From Tritonibacter scottomollicae (lineage in GTDB: Bacteria > Pseudomonadota > Alphaproteobacteria > Rhodobacterales > Rhodobacteraceae): DNA of 64,000 nucleotides. The translations under genes and the position numbers were made by a program. Positions 27,917 to 36,084 of the stretch are shown here, in pieces. Location of the stretch: the NCBI RefSeq assembly GCF_003003215.1, contig NZ_PVUF01000005.1, forward strand, positions 1-64,000, in the 5' to 3' direction. Every line of letters starts with the position of its first letter. Position 1 is the stretch's first letter. The notes below the pieces were generated by a model, which ran no database searches, was not told the DNA's origin, and was given only the letters and a program-made list of their open reading frames with translations.

Positions 27917-28540
27917 TCAGGCGTTGGTGTCGTCTTCTTCGGAAGCTGCTGCTGCCGGTGCGTCGCCTTCGTCGTCTTCGGAAGCTGCGCCACCGATGTC
28001 GTCGAACAGTTCAGAGATTTCATACTCTGCTGCGGCTTCTTCTTCAGCGGCCAGTTCCTGGATGGACTTGCCGGAGGCTTGCAGTTCCGCTTCCTCGGGG
28101 GAGCGCGCAACGTTCAGCTCGACGGTCACCATGACCTCGGGGTGCAGGTGCACTTCTGCAATGTGCAGGCCCAGGGTCTTGATCGGCTCACGGATGATGA
28201 CCTGCTTGCGGTCGACCGAGAAGCCTTCTTCGGTTGCAACGTCAGACGCGTCACGGGTGGTGACGGAGCCGTAGAGGTTGCCGCCATCGGAAGCGGAGCG
28301 AATCACGACGAACTGCTGACCGGCCAGCTTTTCACCCAGAGCTTCTGCTTCTTTCTTGGTCTCCAGGTTGCGCGCTTCAAGCTGCGCTTTCCGGGCTTCG
28401 AAAGAGGCGATGTTGCTCTCGGATGCGGTCTGAGCCTTGCCTTGCGGCAGCAGGTAGTTGCGCGCGAAGCCGGGTTTGACGTCGACGACGTCGCCCATCT
28501 GGCCAAGCTTTGCAACGCGTTCAAGAAGGATAACTTGCAT
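27917..28540 (-). CDS. rplI: 50S ribosomal protein L9 with long acidic tail
   Basis: A 207-residue L9. The N-terminal RNA-binding part ([22 protein letters not shown], then [13 protein letters not shown]) and the C-terminal domain (about 75-150) are standard. About 50 further residues form an Ala/Glu/Asp-rich tail ([20 protein letters not shown] and [18 protein letters not shown] regions), longer than the 149-residue E. coli protein. L9 stabilises the base of the L1 stalk and helps keep the reading frame. It is the last gene of the rpsF-rpsR-rplI operon. Confidence 0.97.
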   Translation of the reverse strand: MQVILLERVAKLGQMGDVVDVKPGFARNYLLPQGKAQTASESNIASFEARKAQLEARNLETKKEAEALGEKLAGQQFVVIRSASDGGNLYGSVTTRDASDVATEEGFSVDRKQVIIREPIKTLGLHIAEVHLHPEVMVTVELNVARSPEEAELQASGKSIQELAAEEEAAAEYEISELFDDIGGAASEDDEGDAPAAAASEEDDTNA

Positions 28541-28553
28541 GGATCAGGTCTCC

Positions 28554-28781
28554 TTACTTCACAGCGTAGGGCAGAAGGGCGAGGAAGCGGGCGCGCTTGA
28601 TAGCACGGGCCAGCTCACGCTGCTTCTTTGCCGAAACGGCGGTGATACGGCTGGGAACGATCTTGCCGCGCTCAGAGATGTAGCGCTGCAGAAGACGGGT
28701 GTCTTTGTAATCGATCTTCGGCGCATTGTCGCCCGAGAAGGGGCAGACTTTGCGGCGGCGGAAAAACGGTTTGGCTGCCAT
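28554..28781 (-). CDS. rpsR: 30S ribosomal protein S18
   Basis: A 75-residue S18 with the typical cysteine-containing start [18 protein letters not shown] and the conserved [20 protein letters not shown] core. It binds S6 as a heterodimer in the small-subunit platform. It lies between rpsF and rplI with short spacers (28 and 13 bases) in the usual alphaproteobacterial order. Confidence 0.97.
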   Translation of the reverse strand: MAAKPFFRRRKVCPFSGDNAPKIDYKDTRLLQRYISERGKIVPSRITAVSAKKQRELARAIKRARFLALLPYAVK

Positions 28782-28809
28782 GGTTTAGCGTCCTTTTCTC
28801 AAGCTAAGA

Positions 28810-29163
28810 TCAGCGGCGCTCGCGACGGTTGTCGCGTTCGTCACGTTTCTGCATCTGGACCGAAGGTCCTTCGGCGTGCTCGTCGACCTTGATGGTCAGG
28901 ACGCGCATCACGTCGTCATGCAGGCGCATCAGGCGTTCCATTTCCTGAACTGCAGATGCCGGAGCATCGGAGCGCAGGAAGGCATAGTGGCCCTTGCGGT
29001 TTTTGTTGATCTTGTAGGCCATCGTCTTGACGCCCCAGTACTCGTTGTCGACCAGCTTACCGCCATTGTCGGACAGCACAGCACCGAAGTGTTCGATGAG
29101 GCCTTCAGCTTGCGAGTTGGACAGGTCCTGACGCGCAATCATGACATGCTCATAGAGTGGCAT
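28810..29163 (-). CDS. rpsF: 30S ribosomal protein S6
   Basis: A 117-residue S6. The start at 29163 (MPLYEHVMIARQDLSNSQ) is chosen because a good AGGAG lies seven bases ahead and it matches the family; the longer frame adds 29 unrelated residues. The conserved WGVKTMAYKINKNRKGHYAF stretch is present. The basic tail (KRDERDNRRERR) is normal for alphaproteobacteria. It is the first gene of the operon, and a candidate leader stem is present upstream. Confidence 0.96.
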   Translation of the reverse strand: MPLYEHVMIARQDLSNSQAEGLIEHFGAVLSDNGGKLVDNEYWGVKTMAYKINKNRKGHYAFLRSDAPASAVQEMERLMRLHDDVMRVLTIKVDEHAEGPSVQMQKRDERDNRRERR

Positions 29164-29212
29164 GCGAACTCCTGTTTGTGTCTGGGCGCATTTCATAGGC
29201 AGGGCATAATCG

Positions 29213-29264
29213 CCTTCCGTTGCCCCACCACGAGAGTCTGCGCGGATCAAAGTGATACGGAAGG
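29213..29264 (-). promoter_or_regulatory. Candidate rpsF leader RNA stem
   Basis: On the minus strand CCTTCCGT (29264-29257) and ACGGAAGG (29220-29213) form a perfect eight-base stem enclosing 36 bases. It lies 50 to 101 bases before the rpsF start. Many bacterial rpsF operons carry a leader bound by the S6:S18 dimer. Whether this stem is that element is inferred from position only; its inner details were not matched to the known motif. Confidence 0.3.
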
Positions 29265-29411
29265 AGGCCTCGCTTTAGACGGCTTTCCTCAAAAGCGCAA
29301 CCCACCGCAGCGCGTCTATGAGGGATGGGCGCAGGATGAGGTAAACAGCCCGGGCCAAGTGTTTCCCAATGCGTGCCACACTCCAGCCCCATTCCCGCAA
29401 GAATAACGTGG

Positions 29412-29426
29412 TTAACAAAACGTTAA
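29412..29426 (+). promoter_or_regulatory. Perfect CtrA-type site (TTAA-N7-TTAA)
   Basis: GTTAACAAAACGTTAAC contains TTAA-N7-TTAA with no mismatch and is itself nearly palindromic (GTTAAC arms). It ends 55 bases before the start of the 29482 gene, in good position for a promoter-proximal CtrA site. Confidence 0.6.
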
Positions 29427-29481
29427 CAATGCCTGGAGGGCCTGACCGAAGGCGCCTGGACCAACTGAGGATGTGACTGAC

Positions 29482-30015
29482 ATGACCGCGATCAATCAGA
29501 ACTTTGCCGATTTCTCCCATGGCGCGCGTCCAGTGCAACCCTCGCTGGGGCGGGGTGCGGCGCAATCCCAGGTCAACATTCGTCCCGGCGGGTCGGTGTC
29601 CGCCATGCTGTTGCGTCTGCTCGGCGGTTGCATGGTTTTGGCTTCCATCGGTATCTGGCTCGCGCCAGAGGCCGGTGCCGACCCGCAGCTGGCGTTGGTG
29701 CGCATGGGCATTACGGTCTTCTTGATGTTCCTTGGTCTGTGCCTGCTGCTGCAGCGTGAGACCGCCGATCAGCCGGAATTTCAGTTCGATGCGCAGCGCG
29801 GCGAAATGCGGATCGAAGAGATCCGCGCCGACGGTCGGCCCGTTGTCGTGATGCGCCGCAGCTATCGCTCTTTGGGGGCTGCGCGTTTCAGCGACAAAAC
29901 TCTGCAAATCATCGAGACCAATGGCACTATTTTGCTCGAATTGCCGCTGGAAGGACGCGCGACCCGCAGGTTGTTGATGTCGCAGATCCGCCCGCATCTG
30001 CCTATTCTCGATTGA
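29482..30015 (+). CDS. Conserved two-helix membrane protein of unknown function
   Basis: A 177-residue protein. An N-terminal soluble stretch of about 40 residues is followed by two transmembrane helices (about 42-62 and 71-90) and a soluble C-terminal domain (about 95-177) with alternating hydrophobic beta-like segments (FQFDAQRGEMRIEEI, RSLGAARFSDKTLQIIE). I do not recognise a family. The ATG at 29482 is preferred to a GTG nine bases earlier because GAGG then sits at a workable distance. A perfect CtrA-type site upstream suggests cell-cycle or motility-linked control. Confidence 0.75.
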   Translation: MTAINQNFADFSHGARPVQPSLGRGAAQSQVNIRPGGSVSAMLLRLLGGCMVLASIGIWLAPEAGADPQLALVRMGITVFLMFLGLCLLLQRETADQPEFQFDAQRGEMRIEEIRADGRPVVVMRRSYRSLGAARFSDKTLQIIETNGTILLELPLEGRATRRLLMSQIRPHLPILD

Positions 30016-30270
30016 TCAACAGCATCTGGGGGCGACAGAGGCAGGCAACCTCCTGAACTCTGACCCACGGCGCCTGACATTCACGTGAACAGCGGCCAAT
30101 CCGGGGGGATTTGTCGCGTTCGCGTGTGTAGGTGTGCAAGCACTGTGAAAAGAACCGCAGGGTCGGGTGTTCATATACCAACACCCGATGTTGGGTTTTG
30201 CGGACTAGCTGACGCCAACCGCATGGCCGACATTATGACCATGAAAACCACGACTTTGGAGTCCAAGCCC

Positions 30271-30846
30271 ATGAAAAAGATCCTTCTTGCTGCTGCGCTG
30301 ATCGGTACTGCCGCGACCTCTGCTTTCGCCGCACCAGAGAAATACACTCTGGACTCGAGCCATAGCCAGATCCTGTTCAACTACAACCACCTCGGCTTTT
30401 CGACCACCTACGGCATGTTCTCCGGCTTTGAGGGCGAGATCATGTTCGACCAGGAAGACCCGGCGAACTCCTCCGTCACCGTATCCATGCCGGCAAACTC
30501 CATGCTGACCGGGTGGGAAGCACGCTTCAACCACTTCATGTCCGATGATTTCTTTGGTGCCACCGATGAAGAGATGGTCACCTTCACCTCCACCGGCATC
30601 GAAGTGACCGGCGACGACACCGCCCTGATCACCGGCGATCTGACCCTGAATGGCGTGACCAAGTCGGTCGTTCTCGACGCCAAGCTGAACCAGACGGGTG
30701 AGCACCCGATGGCGAAGAAACCATGGGCAGGCTTTGACGCAACCACCACATTGGTGCGGTCCGAGTATGAGCTGGGCCAGTTTGCCCCCTACGTCAGCGA
30801 CGAGGTCGAAGTACATATCTCCGTCGAGGCGATGAAGGCCGAATAA
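30271..30846 (+). CDS. YceI-family periplasmic protein
   Basis: A 191-residue protein with signal peptide MKKILLAAALIGTAATSAFA and a YceI lipocalin-like domain: YTLDSSHSQILFNYNHLGFS at the start and VTGDLTLNGVTKSVVL-type repeats near 125. YceI proteins bind polyisoprenoid/quinone-like lipids in the periplasm. The start at 30271 has GGAG and gives a proper signal peptide; the longer frame does not. A second YceI domain is fused to a cytochrome b561 at 32837-34069, which suggests a related role in quinone or redox handling (inference). Confidence 0.9.
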   Translation: MKKILLAAALIGTAATSAFAAPEKYTLDSSHSQILFNYNHLGFSTTYGMFSGFEGEIMFDQEDPANSSVTVSMPANSMLTGWEARFNHFMSDDFFGATDEEMVTFTSTGIEVTGDDTALITGDLTLNGVTKSVVLDAKLNQTGEHPMAKKPWAGFDATTTLVRSEYELGQFAPYVSDEVEVHISVEAMKAE

Positions 30847-30877
30847 GCCGCGCCTGCGCCTTCAAGACGATTGAGAG

Positions 30878-30912
30878 TGCCACCGGTGCCAGCGCGCGCC
30901 GGTGGCATTTTT
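30878..30912 (+). terminator. Terminator of the yceI-like gene
   Basis: TGCCACCGG and CCGGTGGCA form a nine-base stem followed by TTTTTG, about 30 bases after the stop. Confidence 0.85.
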
Positions 30913-30929
30913 GTATGCCGCGCAATCCT

Positions 30930-30943
30930 TTGATTGACATCAA
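30930..30943 (+). promoter_or_regulatory. Perfect FNR/FnrL-type box
   Basis: TTGATTGACATCAA matches the FNR consensus TTGAT-N4-ATCAA exactly. Its end is 62 bases before the ABC permease start at 31006, a spacing compatible with activation from about -41. FnrL is the oxygen regulator of this family. Binding is inferred. Confidence 0.6.
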
Positions 30944-31005
30944 CGAGCGCTGCAGAGCATCTGGCCCGCAGGACTTCCCCTTGGAAATATCTGTCAGGTC
31001 TGCCC

Positions 31006-31791
31006 ATGCCGCGTTCTCTTGCCAAGGTCACTGACCACCTGATCCTGATCCTCGGCTGCGTCGTGATGGTCGGGCCGGTTGCGCTGCTGGTGGTGGATCT
31101 TCTGTCTGCTCCGAACCTCTGGCCGCAGTTCCAGACCCTGTTTGGAGCCGATGGGGTGCTTGGATATGATGTCAGCCTCTGGCGCATGCTGGGCAATTCT
31201 GTGCTGCTTGCGCTTGGGGTGGCGACATTGGCCTGCACCCTGTCCCTGCTGGCGGGGTTTGCGCTGGTGTTCTTCCCGCTGCCGGGGCGGGACTGGATCT
31301 TTGGCCTGATGTTGCTGGCAATGTTCTTTCCCATTGAGACACGCATCCTGCCGAGCTTTGCGGTGGTGCATCAGCTGGGGCTGCTGAACAGTCATGCCGG
31401 GATGGTGCTGCCCATCGTTGCCAGTGGCTTTGGCGTGCTGGTGTTCCGCCAGTTTCTGCGACAGGTGCCCAAGGAGTTGATCGAGGCCGCACGTCTGGAC
31501 GGAGCCCACCCGATACGCTGTCTGCGGGATATTATTCTGCCGATCTCTGCGCCGATGATTGCGGCGCTGTTTGCGATCTTCTTTGTGCTGGGCTGGAACC
31601 AATATGTCTGGCCGTTGATGCTGTCGACCACCCGGCAGGACATGGTGACGGTAGTCAGCGGCGTTGTGCGCGCCGGGCCAGATGCGGTGCAGGGGCAGGC
31701 GCTGGCGCTTCTGGCGATGCTGCCGCCGGGGCTGGTGATCCTGCTGTCCCAACGCTGGCTGATGCGCGGATTGACCAGCGGCATCCACTGA
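31006..31791 (+). CDS. Orphan ABC transporter permease, UgpE/MalG type
   Basis: A 261-residue inner-membrane protein with six predicted helices and the permease EAA loop ELIEAARLDGAHPIRCLRDI, typical of the second permease of carbohydrate or glycerol-phosphate importers. The N-terminus and the ending LMRGLTSGIH resemble UgpE. The ATG at 31006 is preferred to an upstream TTG because of membrane-helix placement. No partner permease, ATPase or CUT1 binding protein is nearby, so it is either a relic or works with subunits encoded elsewhere. A perfect FNR-type box precedes it. Confidence 0.85.
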   Translation: MPRSLAKVTDHLILILGCVVMVGPVALLVVDLLSAPNLWPQFQTLFGADGVLGYDVSLWRMLGNSVLLALGVATLACTLSLLAGFALVFFPLPGRDWIFGLMLLAMFFPIETRILPSFAVVHQLGLLNSHAGMVLPIVASGFGVLVFRQFLRQVPKELIEAARLDGAHPIRCLRDIILPISAPMIAALFAIFFVLGWNQYVWPLMLSTTRQDMVTVVSGVVRAGPDAVQGQALALLAMLPPGLVILLSQRWLMRGLTSGIH

Positions 31792-31885
31792 TCGCGCCCC
31801 GGCGACAGGTCGCGGTCGGATCCTGCGGATGCTTGGCATTTTGCGAAAAACTAACTCTTTTCATGCGCATTTTGCCGAGGCGCCA

Positions 31886-31900
31886 TTAAACCATCGTTAG
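31886..31900 (+). promoter_or_regulatory. CtrA-like site upstream of binding protein
   Basis: TTAAACCATCGTTAG reads TTAA-N7-TTAG, one mismatch from the CtrA consensus, and ends 59 bases before the 31960 start. Confidence 0.3.
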
Positions 31901-31959
31901 CCCATGTCGTGAAACGTGAACGCGCATCCCTTCCGTGCCAGCCGTTCAGGAGCCAGCCC

Positions 31960-32745
31960 ATGTCTAACCCCTCTCGTGTCGTCGCCGCCCTTGCCTTTGT
32001 CCTCACTACCCAGCTGCCCGCCATGGCCAGCGCCGAGGATCTGACCATCCTTGCCGGGGACCTGCCACCGATGTTCAACGCCGATGGCACCGGACGCGAA
32101 GCAGAGGTCATCACAACCGTGATGGAACGTTGCGGGCATAGCGTGACCTTTGAGATCCAGCCGTTCACCCGCCATTGGAAGACCTATGCAAATGGCAAGG
32201 GCGACGGAGTTGCCACTGTTCCGCTCGGCATGCCGCTGGACGGTCACCAGAGCGAGGTCTACATCCAGTATCAGAACGGCGTGTCATCCCTGACCGAGGC
32301 CAGCGCCTCCTATGCGGATCTCGGCGCGCTTTCGGGACAGTCGGTCATCGCTTTCATGGGCGCGTCTGAGATTCTGCCGGGGCTGAAGGACGCGGTGCCC
32401 AGCTTCAAGAGCTACAAGGAAGTCGCGGATCAGATCGGCCAGAGCCGGATGATCTTTGGCAAGCGCGTGAACGCGGTGATCGGTGACGGCATGATCTTTG
32501 CCGAATACAATCGCCAGCTGCGCGACCAGGCCGACGACCTGATGTTCGATCCCAATCAGGGCGTGACATTTCAGGCGATCTTTGCGCCCTCCGATTATGG
32601 CATGAATTTCCGCTCCGAGGCGCTGACGGCGGATTTCAACCGCTGCTACAGCGAGGCCAGCGCCGATGGCACCATTGATGCGATCAACAAGAAATGGGCG
32701 GATCAGTATCGCGATACGCTGGGGACACAGTACCTCGGTCACTAA
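31960..32745 (+). CDS. Orphan periplasmic solute-binding protein (SBP_bac_3-like)
   Basis: A 261-residue protein with signal peptide SNPSRVVAALAFVLTTQLPA ending near MASA. The two-lobed fold resembles amino-acid-type binding proteins (LTILAGDLPPMFNADGTGRE at the ligand end, GDGVATVPLGMPLD). The ATG at 31960 has AGGAG upstream and starts the signal peptide. No transporter partner is adjacent; the permease just upstream is of a different (CUT1) class. It is the second orphan binding protein of this type in the window, after 17452. Ligand unknown. Confidence 0.8.
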   Translation: MSNPSRVVAALAFVLTTQLPAMASAEDLTILAGDLPPMFNADGTGREAEVITTVMERCGHSVTFEIQPFTRHWKTYANGKGDGVATVPLGMPLDGHQSEVYIQYQNGVSSLTEASASYADLGALSGQSVIAFMGASEILPGLKDAVPSFKSYKEVADQIGQSRMIFGKRVNAVIGDGMIFAEYNRQLRDQADDLMFDPNQGVTFQAIFAPSDYGMNFRSEALTADFNRCYSEASADGTIDAINKKWADQYRDTLGTQYLGH

Positions 32746-32780
32746 TCTCGCAGCGCGGACGTGAACCTGCAGACATGAGA

Positions 32781-32816
32781 AAAGCCGCCGCGCCTGCTCC
32801 CGGGCGCGGCGGCTTT
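32781..32816. terminator. Bidirectional terminator between convergent genes
   Basis: AAAGCCGCCGCGCC and GGCGCGGCGGCTTT form a 13-14 base stem around a short loop. T-rich tails occur on both strands (GTTG after it, TTTTC on the complement). It separates the binding protein at 31960 from the convergent cytochrome gene. Confidence 0.85.
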
Positions 32817-32836
32817 GTTGTATCCCAGCAGGACGG

Positions 32837-34069
32837 TCACTCGACGCGGGTTGCGGTCAGCTCCACCGTGATATCAACGCCAAAGCCCAGCGTGCCTTCG
32901 TCCTGCGTGCCGGTGCCGACGTTGAAGTCCAGCCGGTTGACTTCGGTGCGACCGCTCATGGTGGCCGTGCCGCCTTCGATCTCCAGCGTGAAGGGCAGGG
33001 TGGTGGGCACTGATTGGTCGCGGATGGTGAGCGTGCCTTGCGCCTCGTAGCTTGTGCCCTCGATCTGCACGATGTCGGCCGCAAACACCGCGGATGGGTA
33101 GGCTTCCGCATCGAAGTAGTCAGCCCCCATGGCCTGATCCGTGACAGATCCCAGCGTCAGCGACGGAATGGCGATCGTCACCTCCACATCACCGGCAGGG
33201 CCGGGCGCGTCGGGCTCGGCGAAGGTAATATTGGCGCTCCAGTCTGCAAAGCTGCCGCTCACGGCGCTGCCCATCTGCACGACCTCGATGCCGAGGGTGC
33301 CGTTTTGGACCGCCCAGCCAGAGCCGTCGGCGGTCTGACTTGCAACTGGCGCGGCAGGTTCCGCGGCGCTGTGTGAGCGTACAAACAGCACCGTGCTGCC
33401 GCCAATCACCATGGTCCACACCAGCACAGCGGTGACAAACGGGAGAACCGAGTGCGTCTGCGCCGGGGGCTCCGGCATGGCGCGCTCACCGGGCAGCATC
33501 CGCAGAAGGGTGCTGTCCTTGTCGATCACATGGTGTTTCAGCGCGCCAGCCACATGGGCGAGGATCGACGCCCCCAGCAGCAGCATGGCATAATAATGTA
33601 TGCTGGCGAACATCTCCGACAGCAGCTCGGATTTCGGTACCATCGGCAGGTTCTGCCCGAACGGCCACCAGATCGGGGCAAACCCGTCCGTCGCGGCGTG
33701 GTGGATCCAGCCTGACAGCGGCACGATCACCATCGCACAATAGAGCACCCAATGCGCGGTTTCTGCCGCCCAGGCCTCCAGCTTGCGATCCGGGTGCAGC
33801 AGGCGCGGTTTCTCCTGGGTGATCGCCCATAGAATGCGCAGCAGCGCCGTGAAGAACACCGTGACGCCAATGGTCTTGTGCAGGGAAAACAGCAGTTTGG
33901 CGCGATCTATCGTGGCTTGGGAGCCGTCGAACTCCGGGCCCTGAATCGTATGGGCGAGAGAGTTGGCGAAATACCCAAGGGGAAAGGCGGTGAGGATCAG
34001 CAAGGCAGTCAGCCAGTGAAAGCTCTTGCTGACAGAGCCATAACTCTGGTGGGTGTTGAGACGGGACAT
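32837..34069 (-). CDS. Cytochrome b561-YceI fusion protein
   Basis: A 410-residue fusion. The N-terminal half (about 1-195) is a cytochrome b561 with four helices and heme-ligand histidines in SKSFHWLTALLI, SLHKTIGV and SIHYYAMLLLGASILAHVAG. A linker with a fifth helix (about 212-232) leads to a periplasmic YceI-like domain (about 250-410; FDFNVGTGTQDEGTLGFG-like ending). It probably links membrane quinone oxidation to a lipid/quinone-binding module (inference). The start at 34069 has a weak ribosome-binding site. A separate YceI protein lies at 30271. Confidence 0.9.
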   Translation of the reverse strand: MSRLNTHQSYGSVSKSFHWLTALLILTAFPLGYFANSLAHTIQGPEFDGSQATIDRAKLLFSLHKTIGVTVFFTALLRILWAITQEKPRLLHPDRKLEAWAAETAHWVLYCAMVIVPLSGWIHHAATDGFAPIWWPFGQNLPMVPKSELLSEMFASIHYYAMLLLGASILAHVAGALKHHVIDKDSTLLRMLPGERAMPEPPAQTHSVLPFVTAVLVWTMVIGGSTVLFVRSHSAAEPAAPVASQTADGSGWAVQNGTLGIEVVQMGSAVSGSFADWSANITFAEPDAPGPAGDVEVTIAIPSLTLGSVTDQAMGADYFDAEAYPSAVFAADIVQIEGTSYEAQGTLTIRDQSVPTTLPFTLEIEGGTATMSGRTEVNRLDFNVGTGTQDEGTLGFGVDITVELTATRVE

Positions 34070-34317
34070 GGGACATCGGTCCTTACTGGGGCTAGCGTTG
34101 GTTCCAACCTAGCAACACACGGGGCGGGCGCAATCATCAGTAGTATTCGCTCATGCACAGGTGATCTGCGCCCTTGAGTCCACGAGTGCGTCCACGCGTG
34201 CGGCGGGCGCTGTTGAATTGTCCACAGCCGCGTGGATTTCACCGAACCCAATGCTTGTGTGCCCGTTCCGCCCCGTTTAAACCAACGCAGAAGACAGTTT
34301 TTTGAATGAGGACAGCC

Positions 34318-35253
34318 ATGTCGATCGCTTTCGTATTCCCCGGACAGGGCGCACAGACCATCGGAATGGGACAGGCGCTGGCCGAGGCCTATCCGGCTGC
34401 CAAAGCCGTTTTTGACGAGGTGGACGACGCCCTGGGCGAACGTCTGAGCACGCTGATCTGGGAGGGTGAAATCGAAGCCCTGACCCTGACTCAGAACGCG
34501 CAGCCCGCACTGATGGCCACCTCCATGGCCGCGATGCGCGCGCTGGAGGCTGAGGGTGTTTCCATCGACAAGGCGAGTTTTGTGGCCGGTCACAGCTTGG
34601 GCGAATATTCCGCCCTGGCGGCCGCCGGTTCGCTGAGCATTGCCGACACGGCCCGTCTGCTGCGCACCCGTGGCCAGGCCATGCAAAGCGCCGTTCCCGT
34701 CGGCGTTGGCGCTATGGCGGCGCTCTTGGGGTTGGATTTTGAGACGGTGAAAGCCGTCGCCGCCGAGGCCGCCGCCGAGGGCGAGGTGGTGCAGGCCGCC
34801 AACGACAATGATCCCACGCAGGTGGTGGTCTCCGGTCACAAGGCCGCTGTGGAGCGCGCCGCCGAGATCGCCAAGGAGAAAGGCGCCAAACGCGCAGTGA
34901 TGCTGCCGGTCTCAGCGCCGTTCCACTGCGCCCTGATGCAGCCCGCCGCCGATGTGATGGCCGAAGCGCTTGCGGGCGTTGAAATCAAGGCGCCTGCGGT
35001 GCCGCTCATCGCCAATGTGCGCGCCGATGCGGTCACTGATCCCGACACCATCCGCCAGTTGCTGGTGGAGCAGGTCACTGGGTCCGTGCGCTGGCGCGAG
35101 AGCGTGCAGGCGATGGCCGCCAATGGCGTCACAGAGTTCTGGGAGATCGGCGCGGGCAAGGCGCTGTCTGGCATGATCCGCAAGATCGACCGCGCCCTCG
35201 TATCAAACCAGGTTGGCACCGACGCCGACGTCAAAGCCGTGACCGGCGCATAA
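34318..35253 (+). CDS. fabD: Malonyl-CoA:ACP transacylase
   Basis: A 311-residue FabD with the N-terminal AFVFPGQGAQTIGMGQAL motif, the catalytic serine in GHSLGEYSALAAAG and the catalytic histidine in SAPFHCALMQPA. It loads malonyl groups onto acyl carrier protein. The ATG at 34318 has GAGGA at a normal distance and starts at the conserved MSIAFVFPG; an ATG twelve bases earlier adds MRTA. fabG follows 20 bases downstream. Confidence 0.97.
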   Translation: MSIAFVFPGQGAQTIGMGQALAEAYPAAKAVFDEVDDALGERLSTLIWEGEIEALTLTQNAQPALMATSMAAMRALEAEGVSIDKASFVAGHSLGEYSALAAAGSLSIADTARLLRTRGQAMQSAVPVGVGAMAALLGLDFETVKAVAAEAAAEGEVVQAANDNDPTQVVVSGHKAAVERAAEIAKEKGAKRAVMLPVSAPFHCALMQPAADVMAEALAGVEIKAPAVPLIANVRADAVTDPDTIRQLLVEQVTGSVRWRESVQAMAANGVTEFWEIGAGKALSGMIRKIDRALVSNQVGTDADVKAVTGA

Positions 35254-35273
35254 TCCATAAGGAAGAGACAGAT

Positions 35274-36011
35274 ATGTTTGATCTGACAGGTAAGAACGCG
35301 CTGATCACAGGCGCATCGGGTGGCATCGGTGGCGACATTGCGCGCGCTCTCCACGCAGCGGGTGCGACTGTTGCGCTGTCCGGCACCCGGCCCGACCCGC
35401 TGCACGCGCTGGCCGAGGAGCTTGGCGAACGGGCGCATGTGGTGACCTGCAACCTCTCCGATGCCGAGGCGGTTGAGGCATTGCCGAAACAGGCCGCCGA
35501 GGTGATGGGCTCTGTTGATATTCTGGTGAACAATGCCGGTATCACCAAGGACAACCTATTCATGCGGATGAAAGACGAGGAATGGCAGAGCGTGCTGGAC
35601 GTGAACCTGACCGCCACCATGCGTCTGTGCCGCGGCGTGTTGCGCGGCATGATGAAGGCGCGCTGGGGCCGCATCGTCAACATCTCTTCCATCGTCGGCG
35701 CCACCGGTAATCCGGGGCAGGGCAACTATGCCGCCGCAAAGGCGGGCATGGTCGGCATGTCGAAATCGTTGGCCTATGAGGTCGCCAACCGCGGCATCAC
35801 CGTGAACGCCGTGGCGCCGGGCTTTATCGCGACCGCGATGACTGACAAGTTGAATGACACGCAGAAGGACGCGATCCTGACGCAAATCCCCGCCGGCCGG
35901 ATGGGAGATTCGAAAGAAATCGCCGCCGCCGTGCTGTATCTGGCTTCTGCAGAGGCCGCCTATGTGACCGGCACAACGCTGCATGTGAACGGTGGCATGG
36001 CGATGATCTGA
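35274..36011 (+). CDS. fabG: 3-oxoacyl-ACP reductase
   Basis: A 245-residue short-chain dehydrogenase of FabG type. The NADPH motif GASGGIGGD, the NNAG motif and the catalytic Ser-Tyr-Lys set (NISSIVGATGNPGQGNYAAAK) are present, with the typical C-terminal VTGTTLHVNGGMAMI. It reduces beta-ketoacyl-ACP in fatty acid elongation. It is cotranscribed with fabD and ends in a terminator before acpP. Confidence 0.97.
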   Translation: MFDLTGKNALITGASGGIGGDIARALHAAGATVALSGTRPDPLHALAEELGERAHVVTCNLSDAEAVEALPKQAAEVMGSVDILVNNAGITKDNLFMRMKDEEWQSVLDVNLTATMRLCRGVLRGMMKARWGRIVNISSIVGATGNPGQGNYAAAKAGMVGMSKSLAYEVANRGITVNAVAPGFIATAMTDKLNDTQKDAILTQIPAGRMGDSKEIAAAVLYLASAEAAYVTGTTLHVNGGMAMI

Positions 36012-36033
36012 TCCGATCCGCGTTGCCCTTTGG

Positions 36034-36066
36034 GAAAGCCGTGTGGGGAACCGCGCGGCTTTCTTC
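36034..36066 (+). terminator. Terminator after fabG
   Basis: GAAAGCCG and CGGCTTTC form a stem around a GC-containing loop, followed by TTCATT, 22 bases past the fabG stop. Confidence 0.7.
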
Positions 36067-36084
36067 ATTATTTCAGGGGCTTGA

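Larger units (their letters stand above)
29164..29481. other. Divergent region: rpsF leader and promoter of the 29482 gene
   Basis: No gene is supported. It contains a candidate rpsF leader stem (29213-29264, minus strand) and a perfect TTAA-N7-TTAA site at 29412-29426. Confidence 0.6.
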
